Assembly: GCA_025200525.1 (NCBI GenBank)
Contig: CM045763.1
Location: 91,095,015-91,159,014 of the forward strand
Direction of reading: 5' to 3'
DNA: 64,000 nucleotides
Source: Camellia lanceoleosa
Lineage: Eukaryota > Streptophyta > Magnoliopsida > Ericales > Theaceae
This document shows positions 33,787-44,099 of the stretch, piece after piece. Positions within the stretch are counted from its first letter, which is position 1, and the number at the start of each line of letters is the position of its first letter. The notes below the pieces were generated by a model. The model had not been told where the DNA came from. It was given only the letters and a program-made list of their open reading frames with translations, and made no database searches. Both the position numbers and the translations under genes were made by a program.

Positions 33787-34445
33787 TTAATTTTAAACTA
33801 ATTTCGAAATTAATTTCTTTTTCAACTTATTTTGGAATCTACCTGATTGTGTGGTTGTTAAATATTCTTTTTAACATTTAAAAAATATTATTTTGTAACC
33901 ATAATTTTTATTTTTATATTTTATTCAAACTATAATAAAAATGTGATTACTAACTACTTATTGGCAAATGATTGACCTCCTCTCCAATTTGAATGTTCAA
34001 ACTAGAAGTTGAGTCTACTGCTTAAATGTTGGCTCCGTGGAAAAGTCTACAATGTGCATCTTTTAAAAAGGTATATGATATGTATTTATTGTGTAGTTTA
34101 TATCGTGCTACATTATAAAAAGTGACTTGTGAAACCGGTCATTCAACAAGTTACATGAAAAAATTTTAATTTTTTTCAAATATCATAACAATATTATAAT
34201 GAATCATAATAATGTCATAATATTCACCAAAGTATCATAACAAAGACACTATTAATCATAACAATATGACAACGATTCATAACAAGTGTAATAAATTATT
34301 ATAACATTTGAATCGTAACATTTTTTTATTATGATTCACCATAACAAATCATAATTTTTAATAGTATAAATTATAACTTTTATTAATGAATCATAACCAT
34401 AACTTTTTTCTCCACAGTTATAATAACATTAAAATATCATAACTT

Positions 34446-34890
34446 TTACAAATGAATCGTAATATTGCACGCTGATTGTAATTTTGCAAGTGTAGCCCAT
34501 TGGACATCCAAACATTGTAATAACTTTGTCCATATCTTCCAAATCCCAAGGAAAAGCAAGAATAAATTATTAAAAGATTCAACTGGAGATTCGCAAAAGG
34601 GGCACACGTTGTTGATATTGCTACTTAATGCTCTAATCCTTTGTAAATAATTAGCAGTTTTCACTCTCCCTTTCCATTCCAACTAGCCAAGAAAATGAGC
34701 CTTAGGTGGAGCCACATTACCCCCATGATAGCTTAGAAATAGGCAAATTTAGCCCCTATTGTGCTTCCCCATTTCTGGATCTCGCCACGCCTATGTATGT
34801 CAAGTTGGGCAAAGAACCAAACCCAAATGGAATTGAACCGTTGGGATTGTCGTCTTGTACTCAAACCCTCAACAAGGCGGTGCAATTTAT
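34446..34890 (-). pseudogene. LINE remnant, zf-RVT domain (right copy)
   Basis: Counterpart of 5531-5974, with the same WKGRVKTANYLQRI and WKIWTKLLQC motifs and one tryptophan to leucine change near the C-terminus. The upstream half has additional frameshifts, and the same stop separates it from the GGNVAPPKAHFLG part. Confidence 0.75.
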
Positions 34891-35759
34891 GAGCAACGAT
34901 GGAAGCTCACTGGTTAATTTGTTTCCGAGAGAATGAGTATAGCTATAACATGTTTCCGAAGTAGAGATATGGGGGTATCAAACCGGAAAGCGAATTGTAC
35001 GAAACATCGAGCTTTTGCAACATTTGAGTCGATCCTAATTTCTCTAGTAAAGCTCCGGTGAGTGAATCGTTTCAGAGAGATAGCATTTGGAGATTCGGAA
35101 GATCAGCAATATCGTCTGGTACTTGGCAGCAACATGAGAGTTTCAGACCAAAAAATGTAAGACTTTGTGGGATGAGAACAATCAGTAAAGAAAAAAAAAA
35201 AAAAGAGGTTAAAAAGGTATCCAATTTTTTTTAATAAAATTGTTTAATGGTTCAAATTAATTTATATATATCTAATGGTTTAAAAGTAAACGGTATATGA
35301 AGTGCACAATTTGATCATGTGCATGTTCTAACGCCCCTGGCTATGTTAGTATTTTTGTAAGCTAATGATACAAATTTTGTTCATATATATAAACTCAATA
35401 CTAAATCTAAATAAAAAAAATCAACCCAATATTTAATAGGTCAATAGATAAAATTTAGAAAAATTTACCCATAAATCTCATATGGAAGAATATTGATTTA
35501 TTTAGTTTTAAAAAAAATTTTATGAACCAATTGGTCGTTTTTATTTTGAAAATTTGTATTTATATGATTTGGTGTTATTTGAGTTTAAGTAAATGACTTT
35601 TTGTAATTTATTTTTCTAATTTTCTAATTCATTTTTGAGATGAGAATAAAAATGTGAGATGTGCAATTTTTATTTTTGAGGAATTGGTGGCTGAAGCGTT
35701 AGTAGTTGAGCGTTGAAATTTACATTCTTGTTAGTATAGTTTTCTGATGTTATATTAGA

Positions 35760-36600
35760 GTGTTATGTTTAGAAAAAGTACATTAAGAAGTTTTCGTATG
35801 TTACAGAGTCTTATGTTTTTAAAAAAAAATACACTAGAGAGTTTTTTTTTTTTTTTTTTTGTTACGTTGTTACATTTGAAAAAAGTACACTAAAAAGTTT
35901 TTTAATGTATTATATTAGAGACTTACGTTTGGAAAAAGTACACTAAGGTTTGGGGTACACTAAAAAATTTAAAAAGTCAAAAAGTCACTATCCTATTTAA
36001 GTCACATCATCTTATTTAAATCACATCACCTCTCTAACACATCACATCAAACCCAACTCATATAAACCAATAAGTCAAAAAGTGCACTTTTTTATAACAT
36101 CCCAAACCAACCCTAAGACTCTATTTGGCAATGAGGTTTGGGGCTATTTTAGCTACAAAAGACAAAATAGGCTATTTTAGCCACAACAAACAAAACATCA
36201 CATCCAACTCATAATCATTACACTCTTCTCTTACAAAAAAAGTCAAAAAACCAAAATCCTTTTTCAAATCAAACTTTTTAACCCAAGCTAAAATAACTAA
36301 AAAAGTCAAAAAGTCAACCCACTTCTAAAGAGTTTTCGTGTATTACATTGTGCTATTTTAGGAAGCTGGTAAAAAGCCAGCTTTCAGCGTTTTACCAATT
36401 TTGGGTCACATCATCTCTCACCTAACTTACCCACAAAAAGACAAAATAAGTTAAAAAAATAAAAGTCTTTTTACTTAACTTTCCAAAACACCTCGATTGA
36501 GTGTTACGTTTGAAAAAAAAAATATACTAAGAAGTTTTTTAGAATGTTACATTGTTACGTTTTAGAAAAGTACACTAAGAAGTTTTTTAATGCGTTACTT
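35760..36600. repeat. Degenerate minisatellite with MITEs (right copy)
   Basis: Counterpart of 6830-7690, including both nested MITE-like insertions, which therefore pre-date the segmental duplication. Confidence 0.65.
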
Positions 36601-37317
36601 TGGGTCTATAAGAAAAAAGAGAGGACCAAATAATTTATAAGATCACTATTTAAGATTTATTGGTATTTCAAATTTAGCCTTTTAATTTATAATTTGGTCT
36701 ATACTTCTTCAGGTATAACACACCACATTGTATTTTTTTAAAATTAAATTGTATCTTATTTTATTATTATAATTATTTTTAAAATTAAAAATTAACCCGT
36801 GCCTTTCTAGATTAACCCCATTTTTTCATTAAAATGGTAAAAAAAAAAAAAATTATTACAGAATTGAAAGCTACTCCAAAAAAAAAAAAAACGAAAGGGA
36901 GGGGGTTTCAAATATCTCAATTATTTACAATTTTCGATACAATTAAAAAAAAAAAATCAAATATACTATTTTTTTTAGGGGTTTTTTTTTTTAAGGTCCC
37001 TAGTATTAAGACTTTATAGTATAAAGGATATCTAATATTTTCATAATGTCCAAGGTCCCTCAATTTGATCCAGAGAAATTCTGGTCCAGAGAAAATCTGT
37101 CCAGAGAAATTTCAACCCAGAGAAATTTTCATCCAGAGAAATTTCAAACCAGAGAAATTTGAAATTTCTCTGATTTGTTTAATTTTTTTTTTATTTTCTA
37201 TGTTTTGAAAATGTCTCATCCAATTCCCAAAATGGTGCAAATCAGAGTATTTCTCTGGTGATTTTAGGTACATCATACATGCAATCCACAAGCAATTGTT
37301 AAACTAAAGTTAATAAC

Positions 37318-37612
37318 ACACCAAGGCTACAATTCTTCTCTGAGTTTCCATACAATTCTTCCTCAAGATAGGGACTGAAGGGTTCACAGATATTACAACA
37401 CCAATACTGTCTATAATTGAATTATTTTCAGCAACCTCAATTTTACTAATAGATCTGAAGGAGAATTGCTGTTGTGGTATAGAACCATCTTCATCAGGGC
37501 AAAGATCAATCGTTGAAGTTGTCTCCAAATATATCTCCTATTTATTTTTCAGAAGGTTGAAGTTCTTTTGTGTGGCTTTCAAGCTACCCTTTGATATCAA
37601 ATAAACTTTACC
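37318..37612 (-). pseudogene. RPA1: RPA1 fragment: end of DBD-A to start of DBD-B, inverted
   Basis: Read on the minus strand from 37612 the frame gives GKVYLISKGSLKATQKNFN, then one stop, then LETTSTIDLCPDEDGS, then FSFRSISKIEVAENNSIIDS, and IGVVISVNPSVPILRKN with METQRR. These are in the right order for plant RPA70, spanning the end of OB-fold A and the beginning of OB-fold B. RPA70 is the large subunit of the eukaryotic single-strand DNA-binding protein. The fragment is in the opposite orientation to the piece that should precede it (37983-38628), so the capture was rearranged. One in-frame stop and the missing remainder make it non-coding. Confidence 0.85.
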
Positions 37613-37982
37613 AACCCACCTCTTTGGCATAAGTCAAACCCAGTAAAATTTATTGACACAAGTCAGTGAAATTTCAAAAAAACAAACTCAGAGAAATTTG
37701 TTTAATATATATATATATATATATAGGTTGCTATTGTTGCTTATTCATTTAATGAAATGATCTTCTCTCTTTTGCTTTGAACTAAAATTTCTCTGGATTG
37801 GTGAAGAGAAATTTTCTTGTTTGAACTGAAATTTTTCTGGATTGGTCTAGAGAAATTCTCGGGTTTAAATTGAATTTTCTCTGGACTGGTCCAGAGAAAT
37901 TCTATGATTTGAACTAAAATTTCTCTGGGTTATTTGGATTGAACTAGTCTTCAATGTTGCCCAAAATGCTGGAAACAATATG

Positions 37983-38210
37983 CAGAGTTTTCGCCCAACT
38001 GTTCAACCTCCATACCAACTGCCTCCAAATTACAAAGCCCATGGGTCAATTATGAAGAATGAAGCACCAGCACGAATAATTCCAATTGCTGCTTTGAATC
38101 CTTATCAAGGTCGGTGGGCAATCAAGGCAAGAGTAATTGCAAAACGGGAGATCCGCCATTACAACAATGCTCGGGGAGATGGGAAGGTGTTCTTCTTTGA
38201 CCTTCTTGCA
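37983..38210 (+). pseudogene. RPA1: RPA1 fragment: linker and start of DBD-A
   Basis: The frame encodes FRPTVQPPYQLPPNYKAHG, then NEAPARIIPIAALNPYQG, RWAIKARVIAKREIRHYNN and ARGDGKVFFFDLL, an unmistakable RPA70 linker plus OB-fold A. The match ends at FDLL, a likely exon end, after which the frame runs into unrelated sequence and a stop. Confidence 0.88.
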
Positions 38211-38580
38211 AATGGTTTTAAAATTTGTTGAAGAATTTGACAAAAAAATATATCCAAACAAGACGGAAAATTTGAAATTAGTGAAATTTTCACTTGAAAA
38301 TAAAAACATATTCATCAAAATCCCAGAACTCATATATTCAAAATTTGAACTATAATTGACAATTTAAGATATTTTTATCAATTAGACCTCTGATTTGGTC
38401 GGATTATTTCAAATTCAAATGATATTAGAATTAGCTTTCATAAGTCAAAAAGTTCAGATTTAACAAAAGATGGAAATTCCAATGAGAAAATAAATAAATA
38501 AATAAATAAATAAAATTTGTAACAGTTTTGTTCAGCACTGATTTGCTGAACAAATTAAGGTGGTTGTGGCATTTTTAGTA

Positions 38581-38628
38581 GGAGGTGAAATGCGAGCCAC
38601 CTGCTTCAATGTCGTTGTTGATCGCTTC
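38581..38628 (+). pseudogene. RPA1: RPA1 fragment: following DBD-A exon
   Basis: GGEMRATCFNVVVDRF follows a TTTTTAG acceptor-like site. It matches the RPA70 segment directly after the FDLL exon. The next RPA70 residues (GKVYLIS) are found inverted at 37612, so the element holds two adjoining parts of one gene in opposite orientation. Confidence 0.85.
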
Positions 38629-39354
38629 CGACGGGTATGGTACGCTAGCCGATGCTCACGTCCTACTTGCATCACATGTGAGTTATTTCGCTGGAGTATG
38701 GATCTTAGATTACATAAATTCCACACAAGAACATCCAAAGTTGCATTGCCAGGCCAAAAAGCAATCTCGATCAACGGAGACTGGGAGGAGGACGTTGCCA
38801 AAGGGGTGGGATTTGGGAGTAGGGGAAGATCTTGAAGCTTTTGTTCATTTGGTTGTAAGAGAGAGAGGAATCGTGGGTAAAGAGTCAAATTTTTCTGATA
38901 TATGTTTAGGGACTTTAGATATCAAAAAATAATTTTACGGATCTCTTTCATTACGAAAAGTAAGGAAGGGACCTTAGACTAATTTTCTCTTTTTTTTTTT
39001 ATCTTGTAAAAATATAAAAATATAAAAAAGTTAATTCCCCAAGGAGAGAAAATGACAGTTATAACCTCTTGCAAGTTACCACTAAAATACAAAAGTGTCT
39101 AATTTCAGGCCAAACCATAGATATCCTAAAGTGCTATTCTTATTCCTTTGCCATTTCAACACTGTTACTTAACTCAACCACACAGACAGGGAGAGAGAGG
39201 GGGAGATATATAGAGATTTATCTGAATCGAGAGAAGAACGTGGTTTCGAAGCTACTCGAACTCTGATTCTTGTTTTTTGAATTGGGTTTGGAACAGTTTG
39301 AAGAGATTGTGGATTTTTCTTTTTCTTTTTCTGGGTTTGATTTGCAGAGAAATA

Positions 39355-39460
39355 ATGGAGGCTCAATACATACGAAAACACCACAAGCACGTACCCAAAG
39401 ACAATCAGTGCACTTGCTCTCTCGTCAAACACATCAAAGCCCCCGTTCATCTCGTATGTT

Positions 39461-39507
<47 letters not shown>

Positions 39508-42318
39508 TTATATTTATGTCTGTATGTTCTGTTTGGTTGATTGGGAAATGGAATGAAAGGGAGGAAACTTGGGGATTTTAAATAATTGTGATTTGATTGG
39601 TTTTTGCTTAATTTTGTCGGCAATTTGTCTGGTTGTGCTGGGTTTTGTGTTTTTTTTTTTTTTGGGGGTGCAGATCTGAGAAATTAAGTTCGATTTTTGG
39701 ATTCTTGTTGTTTCATTTGTGAGGGTGTTTGTTGAATTTGAGTTCTGAGTATTACGTTTGTTGAATTTAAAGGCATGAGTTTCCTGAGTGTGAGTTTATT
39801 TTTCAAAGAATTTTATTTTTATTCTTTGTGAAATTTTGAGTTGGTGTATTTGTTTGTCTATGTTTGGTTTCCGAGAGAAAATGCTAGTATTACTTTGGCT
39901 GGATTATTCATAATTAGCTTCATTTCTGATGCTGTTTGTTGAATTTGAGTTCTGATGAGAGTTGGGTTAGATGAATCTTAAAGGCATGTGTTTTGTGATT
40001 TTAAGTTCATTGTTGGAAGAGTTTTATTTTTTATGTTTTGTTGAAATTTTGAGTTGGTGTATTTGTTTGTCTGCGTGTGTTTGGTTTCTGAGAAAATCGC
40101 TCGTAAAGTCACGAAGTTAGAACTGAAAACTACTGTTTTTTTTACCTCTTTCCCCAGCTACTATATGGAGGTATAATAACCTCATAACCGTTTATGATTG
40201 TCAAACCGGTTAAAATTTGACTATTTGAGCTGTTTTCTTATCAATTATTGTTTTCAAGATTTAGCTGTACTTCTTTTGTCTGATGAATTATGTTCTTCTG
40301 TTAGGTTTGGCATGTCTTTTGTGATTTGCAGTTTATATTTTGGAAGAATTTTATTTTCACTTTCTGTATTTTGTTGAAATTTTAACTTGGAGTGTTTGTT
40401 TGTCTGTCTGTGTGCATTTGGTTTCTGAGAAAATTGCTTGGAAAGTCACAAAGTTAGACAAGAAAACTACCGTTATTTTCTTTTCTTGTTACCTGATTTG
40501 GAACCACGCGATGGACTGACCCCTTGTACTGCTCTTGCCTTCTTGCTTGCTTGGTTGCTAATCCCCTTCCTTCCTTTGCTCTTAGTTTTTCCTCCCCCCT
40601 TAGTTAGTAATCCAATTATTTCCCGAAGAAAGACTTTCCTTAACACATATTATACCTGAAAGCGACAATGGCTCCATTCTCCATATTTTACCTTAAATGA
40701 CAAGCCAACTCCCTCAGTTAGCTTTCAGGAAGTTAAGGAGAGTTGAGATTGTCAAATGTTTAAAATTTGACTATTATGAACTGTTTTCTCACCTCATGAC
40801 CATTTGTCACATGTCAAATGTTTAAAATTCTACTATTTTGAGCTGTTTTCTCATCAATTTTTGTTTTCAATGTTGAGCTGCACTTCTTTTGTCTGATGAA
40901 TTATGTTTTTATTTTTATTTTTTTATTTTTTAATTAGGTTTGGCCATTGGTGAGGAGCTTCGATCAGCCACAGAGGTATAAGCCCTTTGTCAGCAGATGT
41001 ATCGTGCAAGGTGACCTTAAGATTGGTAGTCTCAGAGAGGTGAATGTGAAGTCAGGGCTTCCCGCCACAATGAGCACCGAAAGGTTGGAATTGCTTGATG
41101 ATGAGGAGCACATCCTCGGCGTCAGGTTCGTTGGTGGTGATCACAGGCTGAAGGTATGGATTTTTTGTATTATTTTCTTTTATCCTGTTCACTTTATTGT
41201 CTAGCGTTAAGACAACCCATAATTTTGTTGCTGTTCATGGCAATAACTCATATTTCTGTTTGTATAAATGAGTTTTATGCCATTTTGCTTGCAAATGCAT
41301 GTGTGGGTAGCCGACATGTTTGGATGATGTTATTTGCGAGGAGGATTTGGTCTTTTCTCTTCGTAGCCTTTGAATACTGAGGGTGGAAGATGATGAGGAG
41401 TTGTTCGATCATATCATTCATGTGACAACTTATTGCTTATCGCTTCTACTTGGGATATCTTTTCACTGGATCCTTGCCATTTAATGATTTGTACAACAAT
41501 TCTAGCATATTTGGTTTAAGAAATACGGATAGACTTGAAAACATTCTCTCTTAATAGATGGTGTACCTTTGCATTTATGGGTAATTGTTCTGTTCTTGTG
41601 TTGCATGCCATGCATATAAGAGAAATAGTGAAAGGCAGCTACTTCTGCCAACTGGAGTTTATTGCTCTTCTGCTTTTTGTTTCGAGGACTATTTCGGATA
41701 GAAATCTCCAACTTTACTGTTTTGAGCAAGCAGTGACGGAACCAAAATTCTATCTTTGGAAGGGCCAAAAGCATGACTAAAATTTTCACCAGCCAATTGA
41801 TATAAACTATCATATTTTTCTTAGCTTAAAAATGATAAATATACTAAGAAACCAATATCTATTCAACATTACCAAAATATGAACAAAAAGATCCCAAAAT
41901 ATTTTATGTTTCATCTGAACTTGTTACAAAAACATTGAATAATTTTTTGATAATTTCAGATTTAGTCCATTATAATTAGTTGGGCTTCCTGGATATATAA
42001 GAAAGCCATTAGTTAGGTACTATATATACTGTATAGTTATGAAATTTTAGTAAGGACATTCAAACCGTGATTTCTTTAATTTGTTACTTAATCGTGCAGA
42101 ACTACTGTTCAATCATTACCGTCCATCCAGAGATGACTGATGGTAGACCGGGGACGCTAGTGATCGAGTCATTTGTGGTGGATGTGCCTGATGGAAACAC
42201 TAAAGATGAGACATGCTATTTTGTTAAGGCCCTGATCAACTGCAACCTCAAATCTTTGGCCGACGTTGCAGAGAGAAGGGCAATGCAGGATCGGGCTGGA
42301 CCCGTCAGTCGGCTCTGA
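39355..42318 (+). CDS. PYL8: ABA receptor PYL8/PYL9-like, right (canonical) copy
   Basis: A soluble START-fold receptor for abscisic acid; the ABA-bound form docks on clade A PP2Cs and releases SnRK2 kinases. Exons 39355-39453, 40938-41153 and 42100-42318 join in phase 0 to a 177-residue protein, the usual length for the PYL7-10 subfamily. Key features are K48 in RYKPF, gate SGLPA (72-76), E81, latch HRL (102-104), Y107 and S109 in the NYCSI strand, E128, and a complete C-terminal helix ending LADVAERRAMQDR. His32 matches the family, unlike Asp in the left copy. Methionine 78, just after the gate, is a less common residue there. The 5' leader is GA-rich with ACGTGG near 39239. Start: the first ATG, in the MEAQYIRKHH context seen in homologues. 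Confidence 0.95.
39459..39510. repeat. (CT)n(TA)n microsatellite in intron 1
   Basis: Longer version of the 10498-10532 repeat, directly after the splice donor. Confidence 0.9.
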
Positions 42319-42963
42319 GTTGGTCGGTTAGCACTATTTGAAAGAACTCTAATGGCTCTCATGCAAGACTTTCATTTACCCACAAGCTTTGTAGGCACCG
42401 GTCGGAACTTGGAGCTTATTTTTGACTTCCTCAGAAGTTTTTGTACACAGTCCTCTGCTCGTAGCTTTGTCATTTATCATTCTCTCTCTGATTTACTCAT
42501 CCTCGTTTGTTTCTCTAAACTGATGCTAGGCTTTACCTCATATGTATCTTACTGTCCCGACAATTCTATGTATGAAAGAAGTCGGTTCTCTTCCACTGTT
42601 ACGTTCCTAGGTTTTGAGCATGGTGGGTATGTAAGTTATGGTGGTGTTAAATTTGTTAAGTATCTATAAAAAGTGTGATCTCTATAGAATGCGTTTTCTA
42701 GTTGTTGGTTGAGTGAATTTGTGGGTATGTGTTTCGTAGTTTTGTATATATTGTGGGTATGTGTTCCAAGCTTTCTTTGTGCAGCATTAGGAGTCAATTC
42801 TGAAACTCTAGTCTGATATATCATGGATAGGGATTATGATTGTAAATGAGATGAGTCGGGTTGTTCAAGTTTAGTTTGAAAATTTAAGAAGTTTCAAAAT
42901 GTGTTCATTTACCTTTCTAGTTGATCTCAAATAAGTTTTAATTCAAACTTAGTATGAGTAGTA
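42319..42963 (+). other. 3' UTR region of the right ABA receptor gene
   Basis: Near-identical to the left copy after the stop codon. No further gene is seen before the MITE at 42964. Confidence 0.5.
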
Positions 42964-43333
42964 GGTCCCGTTTGTTTTGAGGTATAAGAAGGGTATTGGG
43001 ACTAGTAATATCAAGGTATTACTAATGCTCTTGTTTGTTTGGAGAGATAACCTTGAGACTATTAGTCCTTTGGTATTACTAATACTCTTGGAAGGGGGAT
43101 TGGTAAGGAGGAGGTAGAGATAGTATTAGAAAATAGTGAGGGGATTATAAATTTTTTTATTTTTTATATATTGAGAATTTTTTTTAAGTATAATGTTTAA
43201 ATTTTTTATATATTTTTATTTGTTTTATTATTTTGTATAAAAATAATTTAACAATTTCTCACTATCAATCTCCTCACTGTTAATCTCTTCACTATCAATC
43301 TCTTCCATTCTATCTCCCAAAACAAACGGAGCG
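42964..43333. mobile_element. 370-bp MITE, right copy only
   Basis: Ends GGTCCCGTTTGTTTTGAGG and CCCAAAACAAACGGAGCG are imperfect inverted repeats. TA lies on both sides and the empty site at about 14167-14170 has TATA, so the duplication is 2 bp (TA). Internal ATCTCTTCACTATCAATCTC repeats are present. Tc1/mariner-like by duplication length; class not certain. Confidence 0.8.
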
Positions 43334-43358
43334 TATAGTTTTAACTGAGTTGAGTTGA

Positions 43359-44096
43359 GAGCATCTCCAACGATGAATCAGATTTTTCACCAAATCTGAG
43401 TAAAAAATGACTCATTTCATCAAATTTGATACCACTCACTCCAACGGTGCATCAAATCCCGTATCAAATCCCGTGGGGCAACCGGTTGATCGACCTGTAA
43501 GCATAAATTTTTTTTTTTTTTTCTCAATTTGATTATGCACCATCAATTGTTTGATGTTTGGCGAGCTACACACAATTGTTTCTCAGCTTGATGCTTTCTG
43601 CACCATCAATTGTTTCTTTAAACAATTCTTGCACCTTTCATTAAACAATTCACAATTCATTAAACAATTCATTAAACAATTCACACTTTAAACAATTCAT
43701 TTGCAGCTTTCATTCTCAGATTGATGCTAGGGTCGCCCGGTTGGTTGACCAACCGGTTGACCGGCCGGTCAACCGGTAAAGGGAAATAATTTTTTTTTTT
43801 TTTTTTTTTTTGAACTGTTTGAACTTTTTTTGACTGGTTTGAACCCACCAATTGTAAAGGAAAGCGGTCGCCCGGTTGGTCAACCGGCCGGGCAACCGGT
43901 TGGTTGACCGGTGTCCCTCCTTCAACGGTCAGTAACAGTGATTTCACCAAATCTGTGTCTCGTTCTCAGTTTGATGATTTTTTTGCTAAAATCTCATTTT
44001 GATATCAATCTGATGCAACCGTTGGAGCATGAAAAAGGGACTTTTTCATCAAAATTTAAATTTAGTGCTGAGTTTGGTTCACCGTTGGAGATGGCC
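43359..44096. mobile_element. 738-bp MITE with GAGCATCTCCAACG ends, right copy only
   Basis: Ends GAGCATCTCCAACG and CGTTGGAGATGGCC are inverted. TGA flanks both sides (43356-43358 and 44097-44099) and the empty site in the left copy has one TGA. It lies 25 bp from the previous insertion. Internally it carries two GC-rich clusters of GGTTGACCGG-type palindromes on either side of a T-run (43725-43785 and 43865-43915). Confidence 0.88.
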
Positions 44097-44099
44097 TGA

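Larger units (their letters stand above)
36992..38976. mobile_element. TIR-bounded element carrying RPA1 gene fragments (right copy)
   Basis: Termini TAAGGTCCCT and AGGGACCTTA, with CCAGAGAAATT clusters at about 37068-37170 and 37790-37925. Cluster 1 has one more unit than in the left copy. The RPA1 fragments are better preserved here than at 8071-10017. Confidence 0.65.
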
